Below are positions 36,601 through 48,530 of a DNA stretch of 64,000 nucleotides, in pieces. The position numbers and the translations under genes are program-made. Below the pieces are notes generated by a model that worked only from the letters and a program-made list of their open reading frames with translations, was not told where the DNA came from and ran no database searches. This stretch comes from Ancylostoma caninum. Taxonomy: Eukaryota > Nematoda > Chromadorea > Rhabditida > Ancylostomatidae. How positions within the stretch are numbered: position 1 is the stretch's first letter; each line of letters opens with the position of its first letter. Where the stretch lies: positions 744,001 to 808,000 of the forward strand of contig JBAJFG010000005.1 in assembly GCA_037903475.1 (NCBI GenBank), in the 5' to 3' direction.

Positions 36601-38225
36601 TACATAAAGATGTTTCTGAAGAGACAATACACTGCTGTTCCGAAACCGACATTCTCTTTGAGATGGGTGTGCTGGCTCATTAGCTTCTTAGATGTCCACC
36701 GTCTCAGGTCTACACCAGTAGCATCACAAAATTTGTAGCTCAAGAGCTGGAACTTACAGCGTGAAGGCATTTTTTAGCGATAGGTACTAAGTTCTATTAT
36801 TCATTTTCTGGACCAGTATCAAAACGTCTCTAGATCCTTTAATGCTGGTACATCCGTTTCCCAAGCCAGGATTTCGCAGTGTTTGTGCCTTCCGAGCGGT
36901 GTTGTCTGGTTTCTATGAAATTTAACTCCCAATACTCCAAAATAGGCGATTAAGATAGTGAATAAATCGAAACAAGTTTATTCATTTATTGCACTGGAAG
37001 TGAAGAAAAAGCCTCAGTGCTCCATAAAGCAGAGTTAGTCATACATAACTTCTTCGGCGAACTAACGAAGATCACCATTGTTAGTTACCTTTACAGGTAA
37101 TTTGGCGACCTGGAGCCGCTGACTATGTAGTAATGATTAAAATGAGGGATTCAATCCGCACCTGTTGACCACGTGCCCAACAGCCCTTATGCTACCGGAA
37201 TACACCGGAACTTCGGCTCACAGATATACCAGCTGACCCTGCGGAACCGGCATACCGGATATTTGAGTACTCGGTTCTATAGAATAAGCTCACGGGACCA
37301 AGTTAGTAAGATTATCTTGTTGCCAAAAAAAGAGGGCTTTCTAGATGGGCCAGTCACACTATCCTAGAGCGCATCGTGTCCCCTCTCCCTTTCTTCGAGT
37401 GAGTGGCTCGTCCTAGCTGCATTTGTTTTACTGAAATCGTCAGCTTATCGGCTCGGTACGATTTTATCCCCGAGAGGAAAAATATTAGTACAAGCTTAAA
37501 CAATTAATAAATTTTTATGGATACATAGTACATAGTAGTGAATATTAATCGATAGCTGATAATAAGTATTAATGCGTGTCTAGTTGCCCCTCACAAACAT
37601 GTCCTTACTTACTGATTATAGTAGTTAGGTCCCTTGGAACATCACGGTAGGACCGTCAAATTGCTATGCACATCGAACATTCGCCAAGCGCATTCGCTCG
37701 GTGATCTTTGTTTCGTAAGATTATCGACAAAATATCGTTGTTCGGTGTTTTTGAGGAGTGTTTACAAAAAAGAACTGACAGCAGGCATCGATTCCAAGCC
37801 GAAGACGTTAACACCAGTAACTCGGTACATTATGGCTGAACAGCTGATTGTCAGCTGCTTCTATTGTTCGCATCCGTCATGGATGCGGTTATGAGATGCT
37901 CTGATGAGTCACGACTAAATATCTCAACTTCCACTTCAAGGATATCCCTAGTACTTATATGAGAAACAACACAGTAGGAAAATACGACCACAACTCTAGA
38001 ATAGGTTTTCGAACCGAGATCTTCCGAATCAAGTGCTGATTAATCCTACTCTCTCTTGGGTTATTTAATTGTTGCATGCTACGGTTGCTATGCTTCCATG
38101 CAGCATTAGGGCGGTCTATACCTGAAAATCAAAATACTTGGTATCGCACTATTCACATTCAACTACTGTGTGACTTCCAGGGGTAAAATTTTCACAGACA
38201 GGCACAGATCTTAGATGAATGCATA
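33644..38225. other. Gene-poor intergenic DNA
   Basis: No supported gene. There is a G10 run at 36452-36461, a TTTACTTTAACTT patch near 36190 and scattered open frames (for example 35638-35991 minus, 36573-36770 minus) with no domains or splice chains. Nothing else stands out by eye. Confidence 0.35.
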
Positions 38226-38500
38226 CAGTCCGGTCCGGCAGCCACTGTAAATGGGCGCCCCGGTATTAATGAGCTACGAATCACTCGAGCTTGGGAGAAA
38301 GCGAAGAAAAATACAATTTTAGTCCATAGTAGACAAGGTAGATAAGCCTAACCCTATGCTTAAGGATGGGTTTAAGGCTTAGGCTTAGGCTTCACAGGAG
38401 TGGCCCCACCCAACTCCCTTTCACCTAAATTTCTAAGATAAACTACGACAAGTGTAAGTGTAAGTAATAGTGGACACCATTTGTATGTTGCATCGCGTGC

Positions 38501-38573
38501 GCGCATAGCTCAGTGGGTTGAGCGAATGATCGACGTTGTGGTGGTCAGGGGATCGAATCCTGCCCTGTGCCCC
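38501..38573 (+). other. tRNA-like module 1
   Basis: Has a good D-arm/A-box (TAGCTCAGTGGGTTGAGC) and a B-box-like T-arm (GGGATCGAATCC) at tRNA spacing. Acceptor-stem pairing is poor and the anticodon arm is not clear, so it is more likely a tRNA-derived Pol III promoter relic than a functional tRNA. The same block appears at 17715-17790 and 47670-47747 on the minus strand. Confidence 0.6.
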
Positions 38574-38643
38574 GTTTTGCAAATACATATAGTATGCTGC
38601 CTACGGATGCTGCAGTTATCTAACAAACACCACTATAAAAAGT

Positions 38644-38712
38644 AGCCCGGATGGCTCAGTGGTTTGAGCGGCAGATTGCAATCTGTCCCTATCGCTGGTT
38701 CCACTCCGCTGG
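38644..38712 (+). other. tRNA-like module 2 (Cys-like)
   Basis: GCCCGGATGGCTCAGTGG gives an A-box/D-arm. CAGATTGCAATCTG gives an anticodon stem with GCA in the loop, one base short for a normal loop. CTGGTTCCACTCC stands where a B-box belongs. Equivalent blocks lie at 17579-17645 and 47533-47600 on the minus strand. It is probably derived from a tRNA but not a working one. Confidence 0.6.
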
Positions 38713-39356
38713 AGATCCAGAGTTAAGTATCGCAGTGTTTGGGGTTCACTGCTTGGAACGTCCCCCGTGATCTCCTTCGGGTAGTCCAGGAAGGCATCCG
38801 GCAACGTTTTGCATAAATTTCGAAGATAAACTACGATAAGTGTAAGTGTAAGTAATAGTAATAGTGTAAGTAATAGTGAAAAACCACTTTTTCAAAGTTG
38901 AGGGAAACCGGGAGAGAGTAACTCCGCCGTAAAGGACTGCTCCACGAAAGATAAATGACAGCGGTAGAACTACTTCGCAATGGATATGAAACAATTTATA
39001 CGGATTTCAATTATTTCTGAGGATCCCGAATTGGATGAGCTTTATTATTCAGATGGGATAACTGAAGTACTGTGTCCATCTATAGAAGAATAACGGCCAT
39101 TTTTGTGTTCGCGAAGCAGTGTACTATAGCAAAAAATGGAAGAGTTGGCTTAGCTTATTGTGTGTTCAGAAATCTTTCCCCATGAAAATCACAAAAATGA
39201 AAAACGTGAAAGTTGCGAAAATGGTGCCCTGCTTTATAGCCTTAACATATCCACTGCACTCTGTCTACTATGGACTAAAATTGTATTTTTCTTTGCTTTC
39301 TCCCAAGTTCGAGTGATTTATAGCCCATTAATACCGGGGCGTCGGACCCGACTGTA

Positions 39357-41616
39357 GATGTAGATGTATTCTGCCTAGGCGCTTAGTATAAAAATAGACC
39401 AGACAAATTTTTGCTATCATTTCAGCGATATTCCCTTCTCCTGGCGCTAATGTACATTATTACATGGAAACAAAAGCATATACTACTATGAATTTTTAAG
39501 GTTCCCTTATGGTCGTAGAATAGTGTAAAAATTACGGAATACGACAGTGTTTATTGCAACATCTGTCCAGTCAATGAGCACGTGAGCGTGGTTAATGCTT
39601 TCACTGACAAGTCAGCTGTACTCAGTTCTTACAGCGCCGGTGTTCCGTCGGATGTGAATTTTGATAGTACAAAAACTGGCTGAAGTGCATGTGCCTGCGA
39701 GGAGACGTTTCATGTGCACGCCTCGCCCACTGCACTTCAGGGCATGTGGCTACTGCACGTGCTGCAGTCTGATGACCTGCAAAAACTCGTGCAGGTTGTC
39801 GGAGCTGGAACGGGTTATGAAAAGGTTCATAAATACATATAGTATCTGGCTGACTGGCTGATCACTGCTCCATATCCGTACATAGTTTTGAGAGAAATGT
39901 ATCTCTGACAGAAAAGAATTCTGCGTTTGGACGCTGTCGAAGCCTACTTGTTCAACTTGATGAGGAAATCGTTTATACTACTACTTTACTTTACTTCGTT
40001 TATGCTACTACTTTACTTTACTTTACGTTAATTACTCTAATACTTCGACCGCGATGACAAAAGCTACATGTTCTTCTTTGAGAGTCGATTTGATCATTTT
40101 ACTTACTATCATCCTGCCCCATTCTTGAAGTATTATTTTTGTGTTCATATTTTATTATTATTTTATTTTTTACTCATATTTTTGTGCGTGAACGCATGGT
40201 TTGCTTCGTAGATCATATAGCTGGGGAGAGTTGCAACCCTGGAATGAAAATAACGGGAATCCGCTTTCTGAAGGGTCATTTTTAACAGAGTTAGCGCGGA
40301 TGTGGTAGCATGGTACATGATGCTTTCTCGCAGGAGACTTCCAAAAATTGGAATTGGAGTATGTTCGTTTTGGAAAGAAACTACTGCAACCACCCCTGCA
40401 CTTCCTATCTTACCAAGTCCCCATCCCTGCAGCGCTTCCTGGTTCGCAACAGACGCTGCTGATGGATCACCGTGCCATCTATCAGCTGAAGGAGAAAACC
40501 TTCAAGCCCAGTTGACAGCTCTGAGAAAGTGTTCGTTAGTCTCAGATTGAGTACAACCCTCCAATGAAAATTCTCTGACAATATAGTGGTCATTTATCGA
40601 GGAACTCTGGAAGAAAACTGAGACGACAGACAGTGAATTGTTTTATTTGTACGTTGTAGAAAAATTAATGCGCTTGCATCATCGGTCAGCTTTCTCTTAC
40701 TCAATTTACAAATGGTTCACAAACTAGACTTACATAGCTTCTGGATTCCAGTAGAACATTCTTGGATGTTCCCCGGACTTCTCCCGTAAAACACTCGTCC
40801 AATAATCAAAGCGAGGGGGAGGGGTGCAAAAGGTGAAAGTATTGTATTGTTACACATTTCGATACTCGGCTCCCATCAATATTTGAGACAGCTATCCGTG
40901 ATTTCAAAATTTACAAGTAATTTAGGAACGTTTTCGTTGTCGAAATCTCTGGTTCCTGGGTCTTTTCTTGACGGAGAACCTTGGTTTTCTTCCATCGTCG
41001 TCTACGCTTCCACTCTACGAACTGCACTGACTAGTTGGAGAGGAAGTGAAGTGAGAGGAACCCCTATTTTATTGCAGTGAGGTTGCTAAAGTTCTACTCT
41101 GGATGAAACTGGGAACCATTAAATTAATATCTCAAGGCAATTTCTCATTATTATTCAATTCTTCAATGCAGCGGGTTTGTCTGCTTCTTCCTTCCTTCAA
41201 TTTTTCCGTACTTTTTGTGTTCCCTCAAGGCGAAAATTTATCTGACGCGCGCCACTTCCATCGTTTTAAGTTCAGAGCTTTATTTTGTTTCATTCTACTT
41301 ATTATCCCCCTGTTTTCCTTGTCTTAGCGTTCCGATCTTGAGCTCTAATATTCCCGAACATGTTACGGAGCACACCGAGCGCATTGAATAAATAAATCAA
41401 TTCATAAATAAATTGAAACTAGCTGCCGTACCATGCTCCGCTCGGGTGTTTTACTACATTGGGTACATCATACTGTTGAGGCCAATTACTATCACCGATA
41501 AATTCATTAACATCCTCATAATTTTGCTGATCAGCATGTTAGCAAAGCCCAGCAAAGCCCTTTCCCATCGACTTGTGGGCGAAAAGTTAGCAAAGTTATT
41601 TCGGTGACATTGAATC
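39357..41616. other. Intergenic DNA; one possible terminal exon
   Basis: Mostly featureless. A short inverted repeat TGAAGTGCATGTG...CACTGCACTTCA lies at about 39681-39740, and TTTACTTTACTT repeats near 39980-40030. At 40334-40515 a CTTTCTCGCAG acceptor opens 60 codons (includes YVRFGKKLLQPPLHFLSYQV) ending in TGA. No partner exon was found, so it is not called as a gene. Confidence 0.3.
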
Positions 41617-42200
41617 GATGTATTCGTACAAAGTGGTTTTCATATTCATACTCAGCATGTCGAGGAACCCCATGAGACATGTCTTCACCGCTCCATTGGG
41701 CGGATTAGCCAAAAATCAATAAATCAATATTTCGTGCGAAATGGTTGTCATATTTGTTCTCAGCGCATTGAGGACCAACCCCAGAAGACATGTCTTTGTC
41801 CGTCCCCAAGCGAAAATGGAAAAAATCTACAAAATCAATAAATCAATATTTCGTGCGAAATGGTTGTCGTATTCGTACTCAGCGTATTGAGGAACCCCAT
41901 GAGACATGTCTTCACCGCTCCATTGGGCGGAGGTGCCAAAAATTAATAAAATCAGTAAATCAATATTTCGTGTGAAATGGTTGTCATATTTGTACTCAGC
42001 GTATTGGGGAACCCCAGGAGACATGTCTTTGTCCGTCCCCGAGCGAAAATGGAAAAAATCGATAAAATCAATCAATATTTCGTGCGAAATGGTTGTCATA
42101 TTCGTACTCAGCGTATCAAAGAACCCCAGTAGACATGTCCTCACCGATCTCCGCGCAAAAATTGCGAAAAATCGATAAAATCGATACAATCGATAATCAA
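41617..42200. repeat. Minisatellite with alternating A and B units
   Basis: Five units of about 110-120 bp, each carrying TTTCGTGCGAAATGGTTGTC and an AGACATGTCTT block. Units alternate between an A type (CTTCACCGCTCCATTGGGCGG) and a B type (CTTTGTCCGTCCCC-AGCGAAAATGG) in the order A-B-A-B, then a diverged fifth. The array runs into sequence ending with a CA-rich microsatellite. Confidence 0.85.
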
Positions 42201-42306
42201 TCGATAATCCCAGGTGCAAAGTTGCCTATAACCTCCGCCGGCCCCCGAGGAACCTACATGCAAAATTTGGTCCCGATCGGTTCATCCTCCGCGATTTCTA
42301 TAAGGA

Positions 42307-42314
42307 ACACACAA

Positions 42315-42347
<33 letters not shown>

Positions 42348-42371
42348 CACACAAACAAACAAACAAACAAA
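42307..42371. repeat. (CA)n / (CAAA)n microsatellite
   Basis: ACACAAACACACAC repeats followed by CAAACAAACAAAC. It directly follows the AATTTGGTCCCGATCGGTTC segment after the minisatellite, as is usual for the 3' tail of a retroposed or tandemly amplified repeat. Confidence 0.85.
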
Positions 42372-42499
42372 CTTTCACTTTTATATATACAGATTCAGGA
42401 GATGAAACCGAGGAGTTATGAAACTAGACATTCGAAACAAACATCCAGCAAAAACAGAAACAGTCAGAGTCAAATTTCAAAGAATTCCAAGATCCATAA

Positions 42500-42668
42500 T
42501 ACATATAGGAAACTCCAGAAGTACGTAGACAAGGGTCGAGACCGCGGCGCGGCTCTCTTAGGCAGGGACGCAGGCGCACAGTATGCTGAGCTCCCGTGAC
42601 TCTGCCCAAGAGAGCCGCGCCGCGGTCTCGACTCTTGTCTACGTACGTTTGGAGTTCTCTGTATGTAT
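42500..42668. mobile_element. Near-perfect palindromic foldback element
   Basis: The left arm (GTACGTAGACAAGGGTCGAG then ACCGCGGCGCGGCTCTCTT) is matched in reverse by the right arm (AAGAGAGCCGCGCCGCGGT then CTCGACTCTTGTCTACGTAC). The stem is about 65 bp with a loop of about 35 bp. It is much more GC-rich than its surroundings and has no coding capacity. Confidence 0.8.
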
Positions 42669-45600
42669 CTACATCTACAAACGATTTTTCAAAATTGTTG
42701 AATACTTACAAATGTGATTGAATTCAATGACCCCATATTCTAAAACCTTTTAAATCCACTTCTGGTTATTTAATAGATGATTCTTTCATGAGACCAAACT
42801 GTCTTTTCTTACGTCAATGTTACGATCCACAGAAGGGAAAAGTTCTCAAAGTTTTCCATGATCATCCATCCCTACTCTTTTTGTGGTACGCGGTCAGATA
42901 AGAATAACGACGTTGATCAGTCAGACTGCGGACGGCCACTGCATTCGATCAGCACAAAAAAGGAACAGTTGACCGAATTCAGTTTCTTCGCAAAAGACTG
43001 CGGAAATTATTTTGTTCACGTGGACGGCCTCGGAATCCTACGAACTTCACGTGAATATGCATTTACACAAAACTTGTGCGCATATTTTTAAGAACAAAAA
43101 AAAAGAAAAAATTAAGTTCCATGGTCTTAGGCTACATTAAGCTATACAAAATTGGGAAAGTATGGAACATGAAAAATGTTCAGATAGACTAAAATGTTCC
43201 ATGCACGTTTTCAAATACGATTTTTGCCTAAAATTCAGCATTGTCTGAAAAGTTAGTTCCGAAATAAGGTGTATTGGGACAGCTAACTCATCACCAAACA
43301 ACAATCAATGGAACAGTCATAAAAATTATCTCTCTGACACGAAAACATACGACCTAGGGGTTGGACCAGACCGTGGTGTGCTGGCTCAACGATTCATCAA
43401 ACTCCACCACTGGAAAACGAGCCATGAAACAGATTTTTTCAGTTCTGGAGTCCTCTTGTAGTCATGTGCGTGCGAGCCAGTAGACGAAATCCTCTAAAGA
43501 CTATTCAAAGTTCTATCACTGGGCTGTCAATTGGTTCAGAAGGAAGTACCTTCCAGGATCTTTTTTAATGGAAAGCTCTCCAAATTTTCCTAATGAAACA
43601 CTTAGTTTCCAAGGATCTTAAGCAGGACGTCTCTTCCCTGCTTTCTCCCTAGGCCCCGCAACTTACGCCCTTTTGCACCGTAATTTCGGCCCCTAACCGC
43701 TTCCGTACACATGCAACATGCTTGTTCCGCTGCTCAAGATTCTGAAGAGCAGGGTAAGCATTCGGCTGTTTCAATATTGCCGTTCAAGATTAGCCGGTCA
43801 AGACTAGACCGGTTCATGTCGCTGGGATGATCAGAGAACAGCGCAGAATACGGCTGCGGGAACAGTTGTCGTTGAGTTCTTCCTATCCTTGTTCAGTGAT
43901 GTATGGTAGAAGTGATTAGGCTGGTCCCCGGTTGGTATAGGTAGTCTTATACTTTGACACGAAGGTGCAGAACGGAGAAATTGTCCGCCATCAATTTGCT
44001 CCGCGGTTTGCACCTTGCCTGACATATAAAATTTATGTGTCGCATTGGTTAAGTGATGACGTCCAGTTTTGCGCGGAACAGGTTGCGCAAATGTTTTTCT
44101 CAAGGAAATGTAACATCATTGAGCGGGACCGGTTCTCTAATGCCGTTTTGTGGTCACTCAAATTCTTTGTTTTAAAATGCCTTAACACTTCGAAGCACTC
44201 AGTGGAGTGCTGATGACATTCTGAGTGTTTAAAAAGTGAAAAGAGCAAAGTGCGGACTGTTTCGTACAAAATACGTCGAAAGCTAGTGGGAGGAGGAGGG
44301 AGGGCGGGGGGGGGGGGGGTGAGGAAGGTTGGGGTAGGAGAGGGAACAATAGTGAAGATGTTGAAAATAAAGAGCTCAGAATTTTCCAGGACCAATGATC
44401 TAGAAGTCTGAATGAATAGAAATCCAGATCCAGAGAAAAATTCGAGTTTTTCGGAATTTAGTAGGCAGTTTGAATCTTTTACTCACCTTATAACACGTTT
44501 GTCCAGACATTTATAACTCATTTTCAGGAGGGCGATGCTCGTATAGCTACTGCGTAGATTTGATCAAAATCGTTAAAGTATAGGAAGTGAAAGTACTTTA
44601 AATATGAGAACAATTTAGTAAATTCGTGCTGACAATTTGGGACAAAACATGCTTCGAAATTGTGATTCAGCAACAATTTGTTTATCTTTTGCCCAACATT
44701 GGTGGTTCTGTAATGTTTTTTATTTGTTGTAGAGCACTCTGATTGCAACAAGTAAAACGAAATAAGAAAACAATATTAACAAACATATTTGGGAACCATT
44801 CCAGAAGTACACAATCCCATTTAAAACAGGGTCTACAACAAATGAGTGGAGATTTCTGGTGGGTAAAAGGACATCCTGGGAAGTCTCTTCATCTCTGGCA
44901 ATTTCTGAAAGCTGCAGCTGAATAAACAAACGAAATAATGATTCATTTCCATTATTTTTGTTTATTCAACATCAACTCCAGATTACCTCAGAGAACGACC
45001 TTTCTTGCGCACTCCTCGCACATTCTGTCGCACCCATCCCCCGCTGGATTCACAACCAACTTTTGACCTGTTCCTTTTTCCACTTTCTACTTGTTTTGGG
45101 AAACTCGCCAAAGAAAGCCAAAGCGGATCCGTCTCCCGTTTGCTACAAGCTGCAGCATTACCTTTTTTGCTTGGAGAAGTCTCCAGAACTAGAGCCGAAT
45201 CACTTCCCCTCCGGTTCTGCTGCGGCATGTCAAGGGTGTTGCAATTTTTGCTTTCGAAAGACAAATAGAACTTATCAAAGCGAGAGAGATAGGCCTGTTT
45301 AGCCTCTGAGCAACCAGCGGAAACTGCTCAGCACAAAGAAAACAAGAACACTCAACCTCATAATCAGCAACAATTCAAGCAAAAGAATTAAACTGAGGAG
45401 GAAAAGGCGGCAGAACGAAATAGAGAGGTTCCAACGAAACGACGAGCACAATCAGTTTTTCCTTACTATCATGGATAGAGTGGCTTCAAATGTTTCTGGA
45501 AAATTCCTTTTGAATACTAGTGTACGTCATATTCTATTTGAATGATGGGTATTTATTTCACCCTTATTAAAATATTGCAAAATAATGATTATAAGAGGCT

Positions 45601-46274
45601 TGTGAACGCCTCAAAAGCTCAATTTTTGGTATCTTAGTATTTATTATCACAGACAGCGTCCCTGTATCACTCAAACAGTGTAACGCAACATACAGAGTAG
45701 CATTATTAACATCCAACCATCATACAACACAACTAGAACATTAATTGGGATTTAAAACACATAGTGAGGTGAAGACATTGGAATTATTATAAAAGGTAGA
45801 AAGAGATAGTAAGAAACAGGATAATATTTTTTTAAATTTATATTCACTATAAAGTGCCAAGGGCACATTGCAACCATTCAATACGAAGGTGAAAAGAACC
45901 GTGACAGTTGTTCCGGAGGTTTTTTAAAGCATCTTTCGAAAGTATAAATTCATATAATGTTTGGAACGCAGGAAATTGAGGCTCTCTCACGAATCAGACC
46001 TTATTAAACATTAGAAACACGATTAATTCCTTCTAGGACTTCATGTACTCTTCCGAATTTTTTTGAAATGCTGCTACTAGTTTACTCCGAATAATTGACT
46101 TCTTGATAAGAACACCTCGAAATCAGGGCCAGCTTTGTTGACTGGCTACTCTTTTCTTTGCAAAGATTCTGTAATCGCTTAGATGTATTACACCAACAAA
46201 TTTATCATAAACTATTAAAAATTAAGAAAACAATTGGAAAAATGGCTCAATGTCCGTTTCGTAGTTTGCCCTTA
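42669..46274. other. Gene-poor DNA; weak minus-strand exon candidate
   Basis: No firm gene. On the minus strand, 45219-44983 follows a CATGCCGCAG acceptor and stays open to TAA. It has a serine/arginine/lysine-rich peptide (ends KKGRSLR) and locally raised GC. On the plus strand, 45303-45542 after CTGTTTAG stays open with a basic coiled-coil-like peptide (RKRRQNEIERFQRNDEHNQF). Both may be chance. A G14 run lies at 44306-44319. Confidence 0.3.
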
Positions 46275-48017
46275 CAGTCGAGTCCGGCAGCCACTGCAAA
46301 TGGGCACCGGCGGGCGCACCAAATTCAGTGAAACTTTGGCAAGTGAGGTTATTTGACATGCTGAGTACGAAACTGACATTCATTTCGTACCGTAGCGCAG
46401 TACAGTAGGGTTACTGTAGACATGCTGTAGATTCATTTTATTCACCAAATCCAGTGAAACTTTGGCAGGTGGGGGTTTCTGACGTGCTGAACACGAATTT
46501 AAGATCCATATTCGAAATAGGTGCCATATTCGAGTTCAGAGTGTAAAACAGCCCCAGTTTCGGGCAAATTCTGATGAAAAACTTTTCCCACAGTTCTTAC
46601 AGTATCATTACAGTAACCCTGCAGTGAGGCGATACGGTAGACAATGGATTTCATATTCTTAATCTGTATGTGAAATAACCCTTCTGTGCAAATTTTGGTT
46701 GAATTCTGATAGAAAAAGGTCCTTCTACAGTTTCTACAGTATATATACAGTAAACTACAGAAGTGCTTTACCAAGTAAAATAGATGGCATAATTGTGATC
46801 AGCATGTCAAATATGCCCTAATTCTCGCAAATCCGGTAAGAAACAAGCGCAAACTCGCTTTGGTCCAAAATGGCCCTGAGCGGAAAATCTGCGTTGTCGC
46901 GAATGTGTTAATGAGCTATAGATCACTCGAGCTTGGGAGAAAGCGAAGAAAAATACAATTTTAGTCCATAGTAGACGAAGTGCAGTGGATATGTTAAGGC
47001 TATGAAGCAGGGGACCATTTTCGCAACTGTCACGTTTTTTTTTCATTTTTGTGATTTTCATGGGGAAAGATTTCTGAATACACAATAAGCGAAGCCAACT
47101 CTTCCATTTTCTGCTATAGTACACTGCTTCGCAAATACAAAAATGGCCGTTATTCTTCTATAGATGGACACAGTACTTCAGTTATCCCATCTGAATAATG
47201 AAGCTCATCCAATTCGGGATCCTCAGAAATAATTGAAATCCGTATAAATTGTTCCACATCCATTGCGAAGTAGTTCTACCGCTGTCATTTATCTTTCGTG
47301 GAGCAGTCCTTTACGGCGGAGTTACTCTGTCCCGGTTTCCCTCAACTTTGAAAAAGTGGTTTTTCACTATTACTTACACTATTACTATTACTTACACTTA
47401 CACTTATCGTAGTTTATCTCAGAAATCCGTGCAAAAAATTGCCGGATGCCTTCCTGGACTACCCGATGGAGATCACGGGGGACGTTCCAAGCAGTGAACC
47501 CCAAACACTGCGATACTTAACTCTGGATCTCCAACGGAGTGGAACCAGCGATAGGGACAGATTGCAATCTGCCGCTCAAACCACTGAGCCATCCGGGCTA
47601 CTTTTTATGTTGGAGTTTGTTAGATAACTGCAGCAGTCGTAGGCAGCATACTATATGTATTTGCAAAACGGGGGCACAGGGCAGGATTCGATCCCCTGAC
47701 CACCACAACGTCGATCATCCGCTCAACCCACTGAGCTATGCGCGCACGCGATGCAACATACAAATAGTCCAATCTTACTTACACTTACACTTATCGTAGT
47801 TTATCTTAGAAATTTAGGTGAAAAGGGAGTTGGGTGGGGCCACTCCTGTGAAGCCTAAGCCTAAGCCTTAAACCCATTCTTAAGCATAGGGTTAGGCTTA
47901 TCTACCCTGTCTACTATGGACTAAAATTGTATTTTTCTTCGCTTTCTCCCAAGCTCGAGTGATTTATAGCTCATTAATACCGGGGCGCCGGAGGGTGGCG
48001 GCTGCCGGACCGGACTG
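46275..48017 (-). mobile_element. TA-flanked TIR element with two tRNA-like modules, copy 3 (with insertion)
   Basis: Same family as 16839 and 38226. Ends CAGTCGAGTCCGGCAGCC and CCGGACCGGACTG, with flanking TA (46273-46274, 48018-48019). tRNA-like blocks lie on the minus strand at 47533-47600 and 47670-47747, and GCCTAA repeats near 47850. The left arm is interrupted at about 46313-46907 by roughly 600 bp of unrelated sequence, which explains its greater length of 1743 bp. Confidence 0.85.
46313..46907. repeat. Degenerate repeat inserted in TIR-element copy 3
   Basis: Contains two similar units starting ACCAAATTCAGTGAAACTTT and ACCAAATCCAGTGAAACTTT (about 130 bp apart), followed by looser repeats of CTGAGTACGAA and CTACAGTA-type words. 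This segment is absent from the other two copies of the host element. Confidence 0.6.
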
Positions 48018-48424
48018 TACATGGAAGCTGAGCTATAAGCGTAGGACTTTCCCCAGTACCCATCAGTAGCAGAGGGGAAGTTCTAAGCTTCGTCCTGAAA
48101 TATGAATAAAAAATCTCACCAATTCGGTAGAATTCTTGTCCTCTTGGCTTTACGGGTGATGGAAATAGGAAATACAGAATAAGACTAGGAATTGGAACGA
48201 ATAGTCTCAAAGTTGGGTAGTTAAAACTTGTCTAATTTTGACCTACAGGTACTTAAGGGCCCTAGGTGAACACCCCGTAGTCGCACCCAAAGCCCCCACC
48301 TTGTGGATCGCCGATAAGGTACGGTTTTTTTTTTCGTTAGCTCGTGGTCCTGTGACCAAAAATTAGGCTTAGAATGTTTCTTCGTAGGTTTTCGGAGGCG
48401 TTTGGCCGAATCGAATACAATAAA

Positions 48425-48530
48425 GTAATTATTAATACGATTAATTATTATTATTATTAATTGTTCTTAATACAATAAAGTAATAAATATTTATAATAAT
48501 CGAATACAATAATAAAATACAAAATAATAG
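48425..48530. repeat. AAT/TAA-rich low-complexity tract
   Basis: Runs of ATTATTATTATT, AATAAAG and AATAATAA over about 100 bases. It is followed by a GGCGA...TCGCC hairpin with GAAAC (48562-48596). Confidence 0.6.

Larger units (their letters stand above)
38226..39354 (+). mobile_element. TA-flanked TIR element with two tRNA-like modules, copy 2
   Basis: The most compact copy, 1129 bp, flanked by TA (38224-38225, 39355-39356). Ends CAGTCCGGTCCGGCAGCC and TCGGACCCGACTG. Arms of about 100 bp (ATTAATGAGCTACGAATCAC... and its inverse) pair with each other. The interior contains GGCTTAGGCTTAGGC, TGTAAGTGTAAGTAATAG repeats and two tRNA-like blocks on the plus strand. No transposase is encoded, so it is non-autonomous. 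Confidence 0.88.

Noticed and set aside
38501..38712. The two tRNA-like blocks as functional tRNA genes
   Set aside because: Acceptor stems do not pair well, one anticodon loop is a base short, and the blocks always travel inside a transposable element.
44033..44395. 120-codon minus-strand frame with poly-proline
   Set aside because: Again created by a G run (44306-44319); no start context or splice partners.
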